Numbered from the stretch's first letter, positions 1 through 8,206 are shown. The stretch: DNA of 64,000 bases from Actinomadura opuntiae (GCF_030283205.1 NZ_JASNWF010000014.1:124001-188000), one strand, 5' to 3'. Numbers and translations are program-made. Notes: a model not told the origin generated them from the letters alone.

Positions 1-133
1 GCGCCAGCAGCGGCCGGTCGGCGTCGGGCGGGACGCAGCACGGGCAGCCCACGACCCGGGTCGGCCGCGGGACGTGGGCGAACGCCGCGTACAGGGCGTC
101 CGCCGCGTCCCGGTAAGGCGCGTCGGGGGGCAT
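1..133 (-). CDS. Unknown protein, N-terminal part only
   Basis: The first 44 codons of a leftward gene that runs off the window edge. The ATG lies 3 bases after the chorismate mutase stop, so it is the third gene of the beta-glucosidase, chorismate mutase run and is probably co-translated. The visible peptide starts MPPDAPYRDAADALYAAF and contains a G-C-P-C-C motif near residue 36, which could bind a metal. I do not recognise the family and the function is unknown. Confidence 0.55.
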   Translation of the reverse strand, partial: MPPDAPYRDAADALYAAFAHVPRPTRVVGCPCCVPPDADRPLLA

Positions 134-136
134 GGG

Positions 137-421
137 TCAGGGGGTGGTGCGGCGTGCGTGCTCGTCCAGTTCGAGGTCGATGAACGCGCCGATCATCGCC
201 CGCCACACCGCCTCGGCGACGTCGGGGGACAGCCCGGCGGACGCGGCGCGGTCGCGGGCCAGCGCGACGACCTGCTCGACCCGGCCGGGCGCGCGGACGG
301 CGCCCGCGTCGGCCTTGAACGCGGCGGCGGCCCGCACGAGCCTCTGGCGGTCGGCCAGCAGCCGGACGAGGTCGGCGTCGATGGCGTCGATCTGGGCGCG
401 GACCTCGGAGAGCGAATCCAT
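137..421 (-). CDS. Chorismate mutase, AroQ class (94 aa)
   Basis: A small all-helical chorismate mutase, which would convert chorismate to prephenate for Phe/Tyr synthesis. It begins MDSLSEVRAQIDAIDADLVR, the usual opening of the AroQ family (R-x-x-I-D-x-I-D-x-x-L-V-x-L-L). A K-x-x-A segment and a C-terminal D-x-x-E-x-x-F-like helix follow. At 94 residues it is a complete stand-alone AroQ domain with no fused prephenate dehydratase or signal peptide. It starts 32 bases after the beta-glucosidase stop on the same strand. The link to a glycosidase is not explained by any known pathway; cotranscription may be incidental. The family call is firm, the substrate is inferred from it. Confidence 0.8.
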   Translation of the reverse strand: MDSLSEVRAQIDAIDADLVRLLADRQRLVRAAAAFKADAGAVRAPGRVEQVVALARDRAASAGLSPDVAEAVWRAMIGAFIDLELDEHARRTTP

Positions 422-453
422 ATCGGGATCCTGGCAGGAACGCCTGTTTTGCG

Positions 454-1788
454 TCACTTCGATGACGCGGCGATGAGGTCCCGGTACCAGCCGTAGGACT
501 TCTTCGGCGTCCGCTTCTGCGTCTCGTAGTCGACGTGAACGAGCCCGAACCGCGGGTGGTAACCCTCGGCCCACTCGAAGTTGTCGAGGAGGGACCAGGC
601 GAAGTAGCCGCGGATGTCGACGCCCTCGTCGATGGCGGTCCGCATCGCCTTGATGTGCGCGGCGAGGAACTCGATGCGGGCCGTGTCGTCCACCGTGCCG
701 TCGGCGGCGACCTCGTCGGGGAACGAGCAGCCGTTTTCGGTGACGTAGAGCGGCGGCAGCCGGGTCCCGTACCGCTCGTTGAGGTCGCGCAGCAGGGACA
801 GGAACGCCTCGGGGACGATCGGCCAGCCCATCCCGGTGACCGGGTACTCGGTGATGTCCACCATCTCGAAGGGGAGCGGGCCGCCGTCGGACGGCGCCCG
901 GAGCCGGGTCGGGTTGTAGTAGTTCACCCCCAGGAAGTCGATCGGCGACGCGATCACGGACATGTCCAGGTCGTGGACGTGGGGCGCGAGGTCGGGGCCG
1001 CCGAACGCCGCGACGTCGGGGTAGGCGCCCGTCAGGACCGGATCGGTGAACATCCGGTTCATGAAGGTGTCGAAGGCGAGCGCGGCCCCCCGGTCGGCCC
1101 CGGACGCCGGGTCGGCGGGCCAGGCGGGCGAGTAGTGGTTCGTCAGGCCGACCCGGCGGGCGCCCCGGCTGCGCAGCGCGGTGACGGCGAGGCCGTGGCC
1201 GAGGAGCTGGTGGTGCGCGGTCGGCAGCGCGTCCAGCATCAGCGTCTCGCCGGGCGCGTAGACGCCGAACGCGTAGCCGTAGGCGGTGACGACGACCGGC
1301 TCGTTCAACGTGATCCACGTGCCGACGCGGTCGGCGAGGCGCTCGGCGGCGCGGTAGGCGAACTCGGCGAACCGGTAGGCGGTGTCGCGGTTCATCCAGC
1401 CGCCCGCGTCCTCCAGCGGCTGCGGCAGGTCCCAGTGGTAGAGCGTGACGGCGGGGTCGATGCCCGCGGCGAGCAGCGCGTCCACGAGGCGGTCATAGAA
1501 GTCGAGGCCCCGGGGATTGGCGGCGCCGCTGCCGGACGGCTGGACGCGCGGCCACGCGATGGAGAACCGGTAGGAGTTCACCCCGAGGGCGCGCATCAGC
1601 CCGACGTCCTCGGGCCAGCGGTGATAGTGGTCACAAGCGACGTCCCCGGTGTGGCCGTCCCGCACCCTGCCCGGGGTGTGAGCGAAGACGTCCCAGGTCG
1701 ACGGCCCGCGGCCGTCCTCGTGCACGGCGCCTTCCACCTGGTAGGCGGCGGTCGCCACGCCCCAGCGGAAGCCCTCCGGAAACCCCAT
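454..1788 (-). CDS. GH1 beta-glucosidase (444 aa)
   Basis: A cytoplasmic family 1 retaining glycosidase that cleaves beta-glucosides such as cellobiose. The acid/base motif T-L-N-E-P has its Glu at residue 163, and the nucleophile motif Y-V-T-E-N-G has its Glu at residue 351. The N-terminal F-x-W-G-V-A-T-A-A-Y-Q-V-E-G substrate-binding segment and the C-terminal W-S-L-L-D-N-F-E-W signature are both present. The reading frame is open further upstream, but the ATG at 1788 is preceded by GGGGAAGG and gives the normal family length. There is no signal peptide. The gene is divergent from a TetR-type regulator with a palindrome between them, so substrate-controlled expression is likely. Confidence 0.92.
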   Translation of the reverse strand: MGFPEGFRWGVATAAYQVEGAVHEDGRGPSTWDVFAHTPGRVRDGHTGDVACDHYHRWPEDVGLMRALGVNSYRFSIAWPRVQPSGSGAANPRGLDFYDRLVDALLAAGIDPAVTLYHWDLPQPLEDAGGWMNRDTAYRFAEFAYRAAERLADRVGTWITLNEPVVVTAYGYAFGVYAPGETLMLDALPTAHHQLLGHGLAVTALRSRGARRVGLTNHYSPAWPADPASGADRGAALAFDTFMNRMFTDPVLTGAYPDVAAFGGPDLAPHVHDLDMSVIASPIDFLGVNYYNPTRLRAPSDGGPLPFEMVDITEYPVTGMGWPIVPEAFLSLLRDLNERYGTRLPPLYVTENGCSFPDEVAADGTVDDTARIEFLAAHIKAMRTAIDEGVDIRGYFAWSLLDNFEWAEGYHPRFGLVHVDYETQKRTPKKSYGWYRDLIAASSK

Positions 1789-1887
1789 CGGCACCTTCCC
1801 CACAAACGCGAATACTGTTCGGACTTTACGGGGCGGGGTGGTCGGCGCGGAAGAGTCCCGTGACCGCCGGGTGGGGAACGCGCCCCG

Positions 1888-1907
1888 CGCCATGACCGAG
1901 CATGGCG
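1888..1907. promoter_or_regulatory. Palindrome between beta-glucosidase and TetR gene
   Basis: CGCCATG, six bases, CATGGCG: a perfect 7-bp inverted repeat. It lies 20-40 bases upstream of the preferred GTG start of the TetR gene and about 100 bases upstream of the beta-glucosidase start. This is the usual place for a TetR-family operator that controls both divergent genes. The function is inferred from position and symmetry only. Confidence 0.45.
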
Positions 1908-1928
1908 GGTTCGGGTGACAATGGTGGC

Positions 1929-2567
1929 GTGACCGAGATCCGCACCCCGCTCCGCCGACGTCCCGCCCAGCGCCGCAGCGCAGAACGCGTCCAGCGGATG
2001 CTCGACGCGTGCGCGGACATCCTCGACGAGGACGGCTACGACGGCCTGACCACCACGCGGATCGCGCAGCGCGCCGAGGTCGCCATCGGTTCGGTGTACC
2101 AGTTCTTCCCCGACAAGCGGGCCGTCGCGCAGGCGCTCGCGCTGCGCAACCTCGAGGTGTTCGGGCAGCGGATCTCCGCCCGGCTCGCCGGCGGCGTGTT
2201 CGCCGACTGGTCCGACACGGTCGGCGTCATCATCGAGATCTTCGTCGAGATGCACCGCACCGTGCCGGGGTTCCGGGTGCTGCGCTTCGGCGACGTCGCC
2301 GACGTCAACCTGCTCGACTCCGACGCCGACAACAACGCGGTCGTCGCCGACCGGCTCCGCGAGATGATCGTCGAGACGTTCGGCGTGCAGGACACCCCCG
2401 GCCTCGCCACCGCCCTCGCCATCGCGGTGGAGGCCGGCGACGCGGTGCTGAAGATGGCCTTCCGCCGCGACCCGGCCGGCGACCCGGTGATCGTCGCCGA
2501 GGCGGAGCGGCTGATCCACGGCTACCTCGCCGGGCACATCGAGGCCGGCCGCATCGACGAGGCCTGA
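1929..2567 (+). CDS. TetR family transcriptional regulator (212 aa)
   Basis: A one-component repressor. Residues 20-65 carry the TetR helix-turn-helix, with G-Y-D-G-L-T-T-T-R-I-A-Q-R-A and the hallmark G-S-V-Y-Q-F-F-P-D-K recognition region. The remaining residues form a helical ligand-binding domain that I cannot assign to a ligand. An upstream ATG at 1902 is in frame, but it would put the start inside the palindrome at 1888-1907, so the GTG at 1929 is preferred. Its best candidate target is the divergent beta-glucosidase, together with itself. DNA-binding class is clear; target and inducer are inference. Confidence 0.85.
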   Translation: MTEIRTPLRRRPAQRRSAERVQRMLDACADILDEDGYDGLTTTRIAQRAEVAIGSVYQFFPDKRAVAQALALRNLEVFGQRISARLAGGVFADWSDTVGVIIEIFVEMHRTVPGFRVLRFGDVADVNLLDSDADNNAVVADRLREMIVETFGVQDTPGLATALAIAVEAGDAVLKMAFRRDPAGDPVIVAEAERLIHGYLAGHIEAGRIDEA

Positions 2568-2705
2568 GCCCCGCCGATCCCCGCCGGACCCCAGCTCACC
2601 CGCCCGATCCGCGTCCGTGGCGTGGCCGCCTTCGGCAATTTGCTCGGAAATCACCCAACAGCCGTCGTATATGGCAGACTCGCGCGAAAACACGACGGAA
2701 CAAAG

Positions 2706-3314
2706 GTGAGTTCGCTGGACGCAGAGCGGCTCCAGGCACAGAACCGGCTGCTGATCCGGCAGCGGGTGCGCCTGATGGTCAACCAGTACGAGGTGCACGC
2801 CGAGGACCCCGACGGCGGCGAGGGCGAGCTGCTGGCGTTCGCGCAGCAGAAGCGGCTGGCGTTCAAGGAGCAGGTGACGCTGTACGCCGACGACTCCAAG
2901 ACGCGCCCCCTCCTCGGCTTCAAGGCGCGCAAGCGCATCGACCTGGCCTCGGCCTACGACATCACCGACGCGGGCGGTCAGCCCATCGGGGTCTTCCGCA
3001 AGGACTTCAAGAAGTCGCTGATCGCCTCGACCTGGCATCTGGAGCAGCCCGGCCTCGGCGTGACGACGGGCACCGAGCGCAACAAGTTCGTCGCGGTGCT
3101 GCGCCGGCTGTGGAACTTCATCCCGTACGCGGAGAACCTGCCGTTCGCGTGGCCGTACCACTTCGACTTCTACGCGGGCGACCAGGTCGTCTTCTCGGTG
3201 GAGAAGAAGTTCGGCCTGCGCGACCGCTACGTCGTCGACATCAAGGACCCGCGGCTCGACCGGCGCCTCGTTGTCGCGCAGGCCGTCGGCCTCGACGCCC
3301 TCCAGTCCCGCTGA
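2706..3314 (+). CDS. LURP-one-related / scramblase-fold protein (202 aa)
   Basis: The sequence fits the LOR/tubby-like beta-barrel family: an N-terminal L-x-I-R-Q-R-V-R-L-M-V-N-Q-Y segment, repeated beta strands, a central D-I-T-D-A-G-G-x-x-I-G-V-F-R-K-D-F-K turn, and a Y-H-F-D-F-Y strand. Bacterial members are mostly uncharacterised; the fold is related to phospholipid scramblases and the tubby C-terminal domain, so membrane or lipid contact is possible. A GTG at 2706 begins V-S-S-L-D-A-E-R and is preferred to the open frame further upstream, whose translation is not family-like. It is convergent with the response regulator, 12 bases apart. Confidence 0.6.
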   Translation: MSSLDAERLQAQNRLLIRQRVRLMVNQYEVHAEDPDGGEGELLAFAQQKRLAFKEQVTLYADDSKTRPLLGFKARKRIDLASAYDITDAGGQPIGVFRKDFKKSLIASTWHLEQPGLGVTTGTERNKFVAVLRRLWNFIPYAENLPFAWPYHFDFYAGDQVVFSVEKKFGLRDRYVVDIKDPRLDRRLVVAQAVGLDALQSR

Positions 3315-3326
3315 CGGCGGACGCGG

Positions 3327-3932
3327 CTACAGCCAGCCCTGGGCGCGCGCGGCGTGGACGGCCTCGATGCGGTTGCGGGCGCCGACCTTGTTGATGGCCG
3401 ACGACAGGTAGTTGCGGACGGTCCCCTCCGACAGGTGCAGCCGGCCCGCGATGTCGGCGATCGTGGAGCCGTCCGCGCCCGCGTCCAGGACGTCGCGCTC
3501 GCGCGGTGACAGCGGGTTCGGTCCGGCGCTCAGCGCGGTGGCAGCGAGCGCCGGGTCGATGACGCGCTCGCCGGCGACGACGCGGCGGATCGCGGCGGCC
3601 AGCTCCTGGGCCGGGCCGTCCTTGACCAGGAACGCCGCCGCCCCGGCCTCCATCGCGCGGCGCAGGTAGCCGGGGCGGCCGAACGTCGTCAAGATCATGA
3701 TCTTGCAGTCGGGGGCGGCGGCGCGGATCCGCGGCGCGACGGCGAGGCCGTCCCCGCCGGGCATCTCGATGTCGAGCAGCGCCACGTCCGGTCGCGTGCG
3801 GCCGGCGACCGCGACCGCCTCCTCGCCGCCGGACGCCTCGCCGACGACCTCGAGGTCGTCCTCCAGGCCGAGCAGCGCCGCCAGGGCGCCCCGCACCATC
3901 CGCTGGTCCTCGGCGAGCATCACGCGGATCAC
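3327..3932 (-). CDS. NarL/LuxR-type response regulator (201 aa)
   Basis: A two-component response regulator. The receiver domain (residues 1-120) has the acidic pocket A-E-D-Q, the phosphoacceptor Asp54 in L-L-D-I-E-M-P-G, and Lys in F-L-V-K-D. The output domain is a LuxR helix-turn-helix near residues 140-200, with L-S-P-R-E-R-D-V-L and L-H-L-S-E-G-T-V-R-N-Y-L. The GTG start overlaps the sensor kinase stop by four bases (GTGA), so the two are translationally coupled. This class of pair (DesK/LiaS-like) often senses envelope or membrane state, but the signal here is unknown. Confidence 0.9.
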   Translation of the reverse strand: MIRVMLAEDQRMVRGALAALLGLEDDLEVVGEASGGEEAVAVAGRTRPDVALLDIEMPGGDGLAVAPRIRAAAPDCKIMILTTFGRPGYLRRAMEAGAAAFLVKDGPAQELAAAIRRVVAGERVIDPALAATALSAGPNPLSPRERDVLDAGADGSTIADIAGRLHLSEGTVRNYLSSAINKVGARNRIEAVHAARAQGWL

Positions 3933-5104
3933 GGACAGGACTCTACCGGCGCCCTCCGCGCGTCCGCGGGCGCGAGCGGCACGCGCAGCGCGAGCCGGAA
4001 GCCGCCGCCGTCCAGGGGGCCGGCCGACACCGTCCCGCCCGCGTCCGCGACCCGCTCCGCCAGGCCCGCCAGCCCGTGTCCAGGCGCGTGCCCCTCGGGG
4101 GCCTTCCCGCACCCGTCGTCGACGATCTCCAGGGTGGCCACGCCGTCCGCCCGGCCGACCGTGATCGTGACGCGGCGGGCGCGGGCGTGCCGGACGATGT
4201 TGGTGACGCCCTCCCGGACCGCCCAGCCGAACAGCCCGTCGACCCGGTCGGGCAGCGGCGCGCCGGGCGTGCGGACGACGGCCTCGGTCTCGGCGGCCGC
4301 CAGCACCGCGCGGGCGCCGTCCAGCTCCTCGGCGAGGTCGCGCCGCCGGTATCCGGAGATCGCGGCGCGGACGTCGGCGAGCGACTGGCGCGCCACCGAC
4401 TCGATGTCGCTCACCTCCGCCATCGCGCGGGCGTGGTCCTTCTCGTCGAGCCGCCGCGCGAGCTCGCTCTTCAGCACGATCAGCGACAGGCTGTGGCCGA
4501 GCAGGTCGTGCAGGTCGCGGGCGATGCGCAGCCGCTCGTCGGCGGCGGCGAGCCGGGCGACCTCGCTGCGCGCCTCGCGCAGCTGCTGGACGAGCGTGCG
4601 CGCGTGCCGGAACCCGAACATCATCAGCCCGAGCGACAGCGAGGTGACGCCGATGGCCGGCAGCGCGCCCCCGGCGCCGAGGATCAGCGCGCACTGCAGG
4701 GCGGCCAGCGCCGTCGCGCCCGCGATGCCCCACGGCACCCGGTTCATCGGCAGCGTCATCGCGGCGACGATCGACAGGTAGATCGGGGCGCCGACCCACT
4801 GGTCGCCGAACGCGAACGGCAGCGCGGCGCTGACGGCCGCGAACGCGGCGAGCAGCGCGTAGGTGCGCGGCCGGATCGGGGCGATCCAGTTGTCCAGGCT
4901 GAGCGGCGTCGCGTAGTACAGGGCGACGAACGCGGCCAGCGCGAGCGCGGCGAGGGCGAGCCTGGTCCCGCCGTAGCCGGCGACGGCCTGGCCGAGCGGG
5001 ATCATGTAGATGAGCCCGAACGAGGACCACAGCGCGCGCCGCCGGCGCGACCTGCCGGGGTCGGGGACGTCCAGATCGTCGCCGCCGAAGAGCCTCGTGG
5101 TCAT
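3929..5104 (-). CDS. Sensor histidine kinase, HisKA_3 type (391 aa)
   Basis: The partner of the response regulator that follows it. The N-terminal 160 residues hold about five or six hydrophobic segments with very short loops and no extracytoplasmic domain, so sensing is probably within the membrane. The dimerisation domain carries R-D-L-H-D-L-L-G-H-S with the phosphorylatable His199. The C-terminal HATPase_c domain has a variant N box (E-G-V-T-N-I-V-R-H-A) and a G-H-G-L-A-G-L-A-E-R lid. The start is the ATG at 5104. The architecture matches DesK/LiaS-like kinases paired with NarL-type regulators. Confidence 0.9.
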   Translation of the reverse strand: MTTRLFGGDDLDVPDPGRSRRRRALWSSFGLIYMIPLGQAVAGYGGTRLALAALALAAFVALYYATPLSLDNWIAPIRPRTYALLAAFAAVSAALPFAFGDQWVGAPIYLSIVAAMTLPMNRVPWGIAGATALAALQCALILGAGGALPAIGVTSLSLGLMMFGFRHARTLVQQLREARSEVARLAAADERLRIARDLHDLLGHSLSLIVLKSELARRLDEKDHARAMAEVSDIESVARQSLADVRAAISGYRRRDLAEELDGARAVLAAAETEAVVRTPGAPLPDRVDGLFGWAVREGVTNIVRHARARRVTITVGRADGVATLEIVDDGCGKAPEGHAPGHGLAGLAERVADAGGTVSAGPLDGGGFRLALRVPLAPADARRAPVESCP

Positions 5105-5304
5105 GACGCCTGAATCGTATGCCGGGGCGCGGGGGCGGCGGGCGCGCCGGGCCCGCCCGCTTCGGCGGCCGCGGGCCCGGACCGTTGCGTCATGCCCTTG
5201 ACGCTACGAACACCCAGGTCGGACCGGTAGTGAACCTTGTCGTGGCGCGGCGATGACTTTTGTCATGGTCACCTTGCCTCCGCCGTGGGTCTGGTCTCCC
5301 CGCG

Positions 5305-5331
5305 CTTTACATGTTACGAAGGTATGTAAAG
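5305..5331. promoter_or_regulatory. CTTTACAT-N11-ATGTAAAG palindrome
   Basis: A perfect 8-bp inverted repeat with an 11-base spacer, unusually AT-rich for this genome. It sits 60-86 bases upstream of the ferritin-like gene start. The size and symmetry fit an operator for a dimeric repressor overlapping the promoter. The binding protein is not identified. Confidence 0.55.
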
Positions 5332-5390
5332 CGGTGGGCGGAGCACACCCGCGCCGCGACGCTGCGGCGCAACCCCGAGGAGGATCCCCC

Positions 5391-6494
5391 GTGAGTTCCT
5401 ACGACCTCTACTCCACGCCCGTGCCCACGGAGACGTGGAACGTCCCCATGGCCGGCGACGCCCGGTTCACCTGGGAGTACGACGAGGGGCGCGACCGGCT
5501 GCTGAGCCTGTACCAGAAGGGCAAGGACAAGCAGTGGGACGCCGCCAAGCGCATCGACTGGGACCTTGAGGTCGATCCGGTCAACGTCGCCGGGCTGCCG
5601 GAGAACTTCAACCCCCTCGTCGGCTCCGACATCTGGGACAAGATGTCGCAGAAGGAGCGCGACGAGTTCGGCCGCCACCAGGGGTCCTGGCTGTTCAGCC
5701 AGTTCCTGCACGGCGAGCAGGGCGCGCTGAACGTCTCGGCGCGCATCGTCCAGTCGGTCCCCGACCTGGACTCCAAGTTCTACGCCGCGACGCAGACGAT
5801 GGACGAGGCGCGGCACGTCGAGCTGTACGCCAGGTTCGTGCACGAGAAGATCGGGATGTACTACCCGATCAACCAGGACCTGGCCAAGCTGCTCGCCGAG
5901 TCGCTGGAGGACAGCCGCTGGGACCTGCCCTACCTCGGCATGCAGGTGCTCATCGAGGGCCTCGCGCTCGCCGCGTTCGGGCTGTACCGCGACATGTCGA
6001 CCAACCCGCTGGTCAAGCAGCTGCTCGCGTACGTCATGCAGGACGAGGCGCGGCACGTCGCGTTCGGCCGGCTGGCGCTCAAGGACTACTACGCGGAGCT
6101 CACCGACAAGGAGCGGGCCGAGCGCGAGGAGTTCGTGGTCGAGGGCTGCTACCTCATGCGCGACCGGTTCAAGGGCCGCGAGGTGTTCGAGCAGATGAAC
6201 ATGCCGGTGGAAAAGTGCATGGAATACGTCGACAACTCGGACATGTACACGCTCTACCAGTCGCTGCTTTTCAGCCGGATCGTGCCGTGCGTCCGGGACG
6301 TCGGCCTCTGGGGCGACAAGGTGCAGGCCGCCTATGCCGATATGGGCGTCCTGGACAACGCCAAGGCCGACCTCGAGGCGCTGATGCGCCAGGACGAGGA
6401 GATCGCCGAGAAGGTCGACGAGGAGAAGTACGCCGCCGAGCTGGCCGCCCGCAAGGAGGAGGTCGAGGAGGCCATCACCCTCGGCGCGGAGTGA
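5391..6494 (+). CDS. Ferritin-like diiron protein (367 aa)
   Basis: A predicted soluble four-helix-bundle diiron-carboxylate protein. All six expected ligands are visible: Glu109 (H-G-E-Q-G-A), Glu139 and His142 (D-E-A-R-H-V-E), Glu189 (L-I-E-G-L-A), and Glu219 and His222 (D-E-A-R-H-V-A). The two identical D-E-A-R-H-V motifs 80 residues apart are the E-x-x-H pairs of the ferritin/R2/AurF superfamily. The protein could be an oxygenase, desaturase or oxidase; the substrate cannot be read from the sequence. The GTG at 5391 is preceded by GAGGAGG. The C-terminus is a Glu/Lys-rich helix. A long AT-rich palindrome lies upstream and a hairpin terminator downstream, so it is probably a single-gene unit. 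Confidence 0.8.
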   Translation: MSSYDLYSTPVPTETWNVPMAGDARFTWEYDEGRDRLLSLYQKGKDKQWDAAKRIDWDLEVDPVNVAGLPENFNPLVGSDIWDKMSQKERDEFGRHQGSWLFSQFLHGEQGALNVSARIVQSVPDLDSKFYAATQTMDEARHVELYARFVHEKIGMYYPINQDLAKLLAESLEDSRWDLPYLGMQVLIEGLALAAFGLYRDMSTNPLVKQLLAYVMQDEARHVAFGRLALKDYYAELTDKERAEREEFVVEGCYLMRDRFKGREVFEQMNMPVEKCMEYVDNSDMYTLYQSLLFSRIVPCVRDVGLWGDKVQAAYADMGVLDNAKADLEALMRQDEEIAEKVDEEKYAAELAARKEEVEEAITLGAE

Positions 6495-6563
6495 CCCGGC
6501 GCCGCGCGCCGGACCGGCGCGGCCCGCCGCGGGCGGCTGCGGGCGGCGAGGTAACGGCGCGGT

Positions 6564-6603
6564 GAAAGGCGGGGACGTCCACGGGCGTCCCCGCTTCGCC
6601 TTT
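6564..6603 (+). terminator. Hairpin terminator after the ferritin-like gene
   Basis: CGGGGACG (6570-6577) pairs with CGTCCCCG (6586-6593). Outer AAAGG and CCTTT bases extend the stem across a small bulge, and the right arm ends in TTT. It lies 70 bases after the stop codon. Confidence 0.65.
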
Positions 6604-6764
6604 CCGTAGATCTTTATCGGGTTCCCCTGATCGATTCCCATATTCGGCATGCGCGGCATCCGGGCTGTACTAACGTGCCCGCTCGACGGTGCGCCGGAAA
6701 TCGCACGCCGCAGGCGCACGCAGACCGCGCAGAGTCGATCCGAGAAACTCGGGGGAAAAAAGAC

Positions 6765-7715
6765 ATGAACCGATCCGCCAGAAACCTGCTGGGCCTGACC
6801 GTGGCGGTCCCGCTGGCCGCGGCACTGACCGCCGCCGCGCCCGCGAACGCCACCGAGGGCCCGGCGGCCGACCTCGTCTACGGGGCGGTCGGGCAGGTCG
6901 GCCCCGCGCTGCCGCCGGTGGCGCCGCCCGCCCCCGTCCCGGACGCCGCGGGCCGCGCCGCCGCCCTCACCACCGGCACCGCCGACGGCGCGCTCCGGTC
7001 CGCGGCGCGCCCCGCGACCCGCACCGGCCTGGCCCCGTCGCTGCCCGTGTCGCGTACCGGCGCCCGCCCGGCCGCCCGCGCCGCCTGCAAGATCGACCCG
7101 GTCACGACCGTGGACGGCACCCGCGTCACCCGGCTGCTGCCGCGCCAGACGATGACGCTGACGCCCGGCCAGGACGCCGCGCCGATCTCCGCGCCGCGCA
7201 GCGGCAGCTGCCTCGGCTCGGCCGCCCGCACCACCGGCCGGCCCGCCGCGTCCCCGTTCCCGGCGCCGGTCGGCGAGGCCGCGAAGGTGCCCGGACGCGT
7301 CGTCGGGCGCGTCACCGCCGTCCCGAAGCGGGTGACGGGCAGCAAGGTCGGGAAGATGGCCGGGGCCGCGGCGGCGCTGCCGAACGGCCGGTCCGCGGCG
7401 TCCGGGGGGCCGCTCGGCGACGCGGTGACGCTCGGGCTGCCGGGCGACGCCGCCTCGCTGCGCTCCGCCGCGCCGATCTCGATGGTGCTGCCGGACGCGG
7501 CCGCGGCGCGGCGCGGCAAGCCGGCGCCGACGAGCCTGGTCGGCGAGACGAACGACACCGTGCACGAGATGCACGCCCAGGTCGGCGACGTCGTCAACGT
7601 GCTGAAGACGCGGGAGCGGCCGTCCGACACCGGGCGCGCCGCGTCCGGCGACGGTCTGCTCGGCGAGCTGCACGGCCCGCCGGTCTACCTGCCGCGGCTG
7701 CCCAAGGTGAACTGA
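6765..7715 (+). CDS. Secreted Ala/Pro-rich protein of unknown function (316 aa)
   Basis: I do not recognise a family. A Sec signal peptide is clear: basic M-N-R-S-A-R-N, a hydrophobic L-L-G-L-T-V-A-V-P-L-A-A-A-L core, and an A-x-A-like cut after A-P-A-N-A-T near residue 28. The mature part is rich in Ala, Arg, Gly and Pro, with repeated A-A-R and R-T-G segments. It contains only two Cys residues, near 106 and 148, that could form a disulfide. The start ATG follows GGGGGA. The composition suggests a flexible wall-associated protein. Terminators flank the gene on both sides, so it appears to be transcribed alone. Confidence 0.6.
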   Translation: MNRSARNLLGLTVAVPLAAALTAAAPANATEGPAADLVYGAVGQVGPALPPVAPPAPVPDAAGRAAALTTGTADGALRSAARPATRTGLAPSLPVSRTGARPAARAACKIDPVTTVDGTRVTRLLPRQTMTLTPGQDAAPISAPRSGSCLGSAARTTGRPAASPFPAPVGEAAKVPGRVVGRVTAVPKRVTGSKVGKMAGAAAALPNGRSAASGGPLGDAVTLGLPGDAASLRSAAPISMVLPDAAAARRGKPAPTSLVGETNDTVHEMHAQVGDVVNVLKTRERPSDTGRAASGDGLLGELHGPPVYLPRLPKVN

Positions 7716-7751
7716 TCCGGGTCCCGCCCGGGAACCGCGGAAACCACCTCT

Positions 7752-7797
7752 GAACGGGGCGTTCCGGAGATGCCATGCGCATCCCGGAACGCCCCGT
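7752..7797 (+). terminator. Strong hairpin terminator
   Basis: AACGGGGCGTTCCGG (7752-7766) and CCGGAACGCCCCGTT (7783-7797) form a perfect 15-bp stem with a 16-base loop, 36 bases after the secreted protein stop. Confidence 0.85.
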
Positions 7798-8206
7798 TCC
7801 GCTGTCAACGAACGCCCGTTATATGCCCGAGATCGCACCTTCCATGGCGGGTAAACAGGATCTTGAAATGCGCTCACCCAGCGAAGTGGATCAGCTTCGC
7901 AGGGCAAAAAGAGAGGTGACAAACCCCACAAACCAGGGGGCTGTGCTTGATTCACTCCGGACGCAACGTACGGTCAAGGACTTGTGCGGCGCTATCGAGA
8001 TCAAAAGTGAAGATGCAATACCGCCGCACTTGCCGGACGCCGATGCCGTGATGACACGGCCGCGCCATGAGGAGCGCGGAGGCGGGCGCTGAGGCCCGCG
8101 GTCGGCGCGTGGCTCGGGGGACAGGGAGGTCGCCCGAGCGCGCCGCGAGAACGGCGGTGAGACACGCCGGGCGTCCGGGGTCCTGTCCCCTACCGAAGGA
8201 TCCTTC
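7798..8206 (+). other. 409-base untranslated stretch upstream of the RlpA gene
   Basis: No convincing gene is visible. The first half is less GC-rich than its surroundings and contains an inverted repeat, TGTGCGGCG near 7984 with CGCCGCAC near 8022. The second half carries the alternative stems described separately. The stretch is long enough for a promoter and a structured 5' leader for the RlpA gene. Confidence 0.5.
8112..8190 (+). promoter_or_regulatory. Leader RNA with mutually exclusive stems before RlpA
   Basis: GGGGACAGG (8117-8125) is fully complementary to CCTGTCCCC (8182-8190). The overlapping GCTCGGG (8112-8118) is fully complementary to CCCGAGC (8133-8139). The two helices share bases 8117-8118 and clash sterically, so they look like alternatives. 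The long helix ends 16 bases before the GTG start, next to the ribosome-binding GAAGGA. Cell-wall hydrolase genes of actinomycetes are often preceded by a c-di-AMP riboswitch, but I could not find the conserved core of that motif here. Confidence 0.4.

Noticed and set aside
5250-5266. ATGAC-TTTT-GTCAT hairpin upstream of the ferritin-like gene, considered as a third copy of the lipid-locus operator
   Set aside because: The half-sites and the spacer length differ from TTGTCA-N6-TGACAA.
7775-8092. Open frame of 105 codons upstream of the RlpA gene
   Set aside because: It starts inside a perfect terminator hairpin, has no ribosome-binding site, and its composition and codon positions do not look like a gene of this genome.
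8041-8206. Possible c-di-AMP (ydaO-type) riboswitch before the RlpA gene
   Set aside because: The conserved core segments of that riboswitch could not be found; only the alternative stems are supported.
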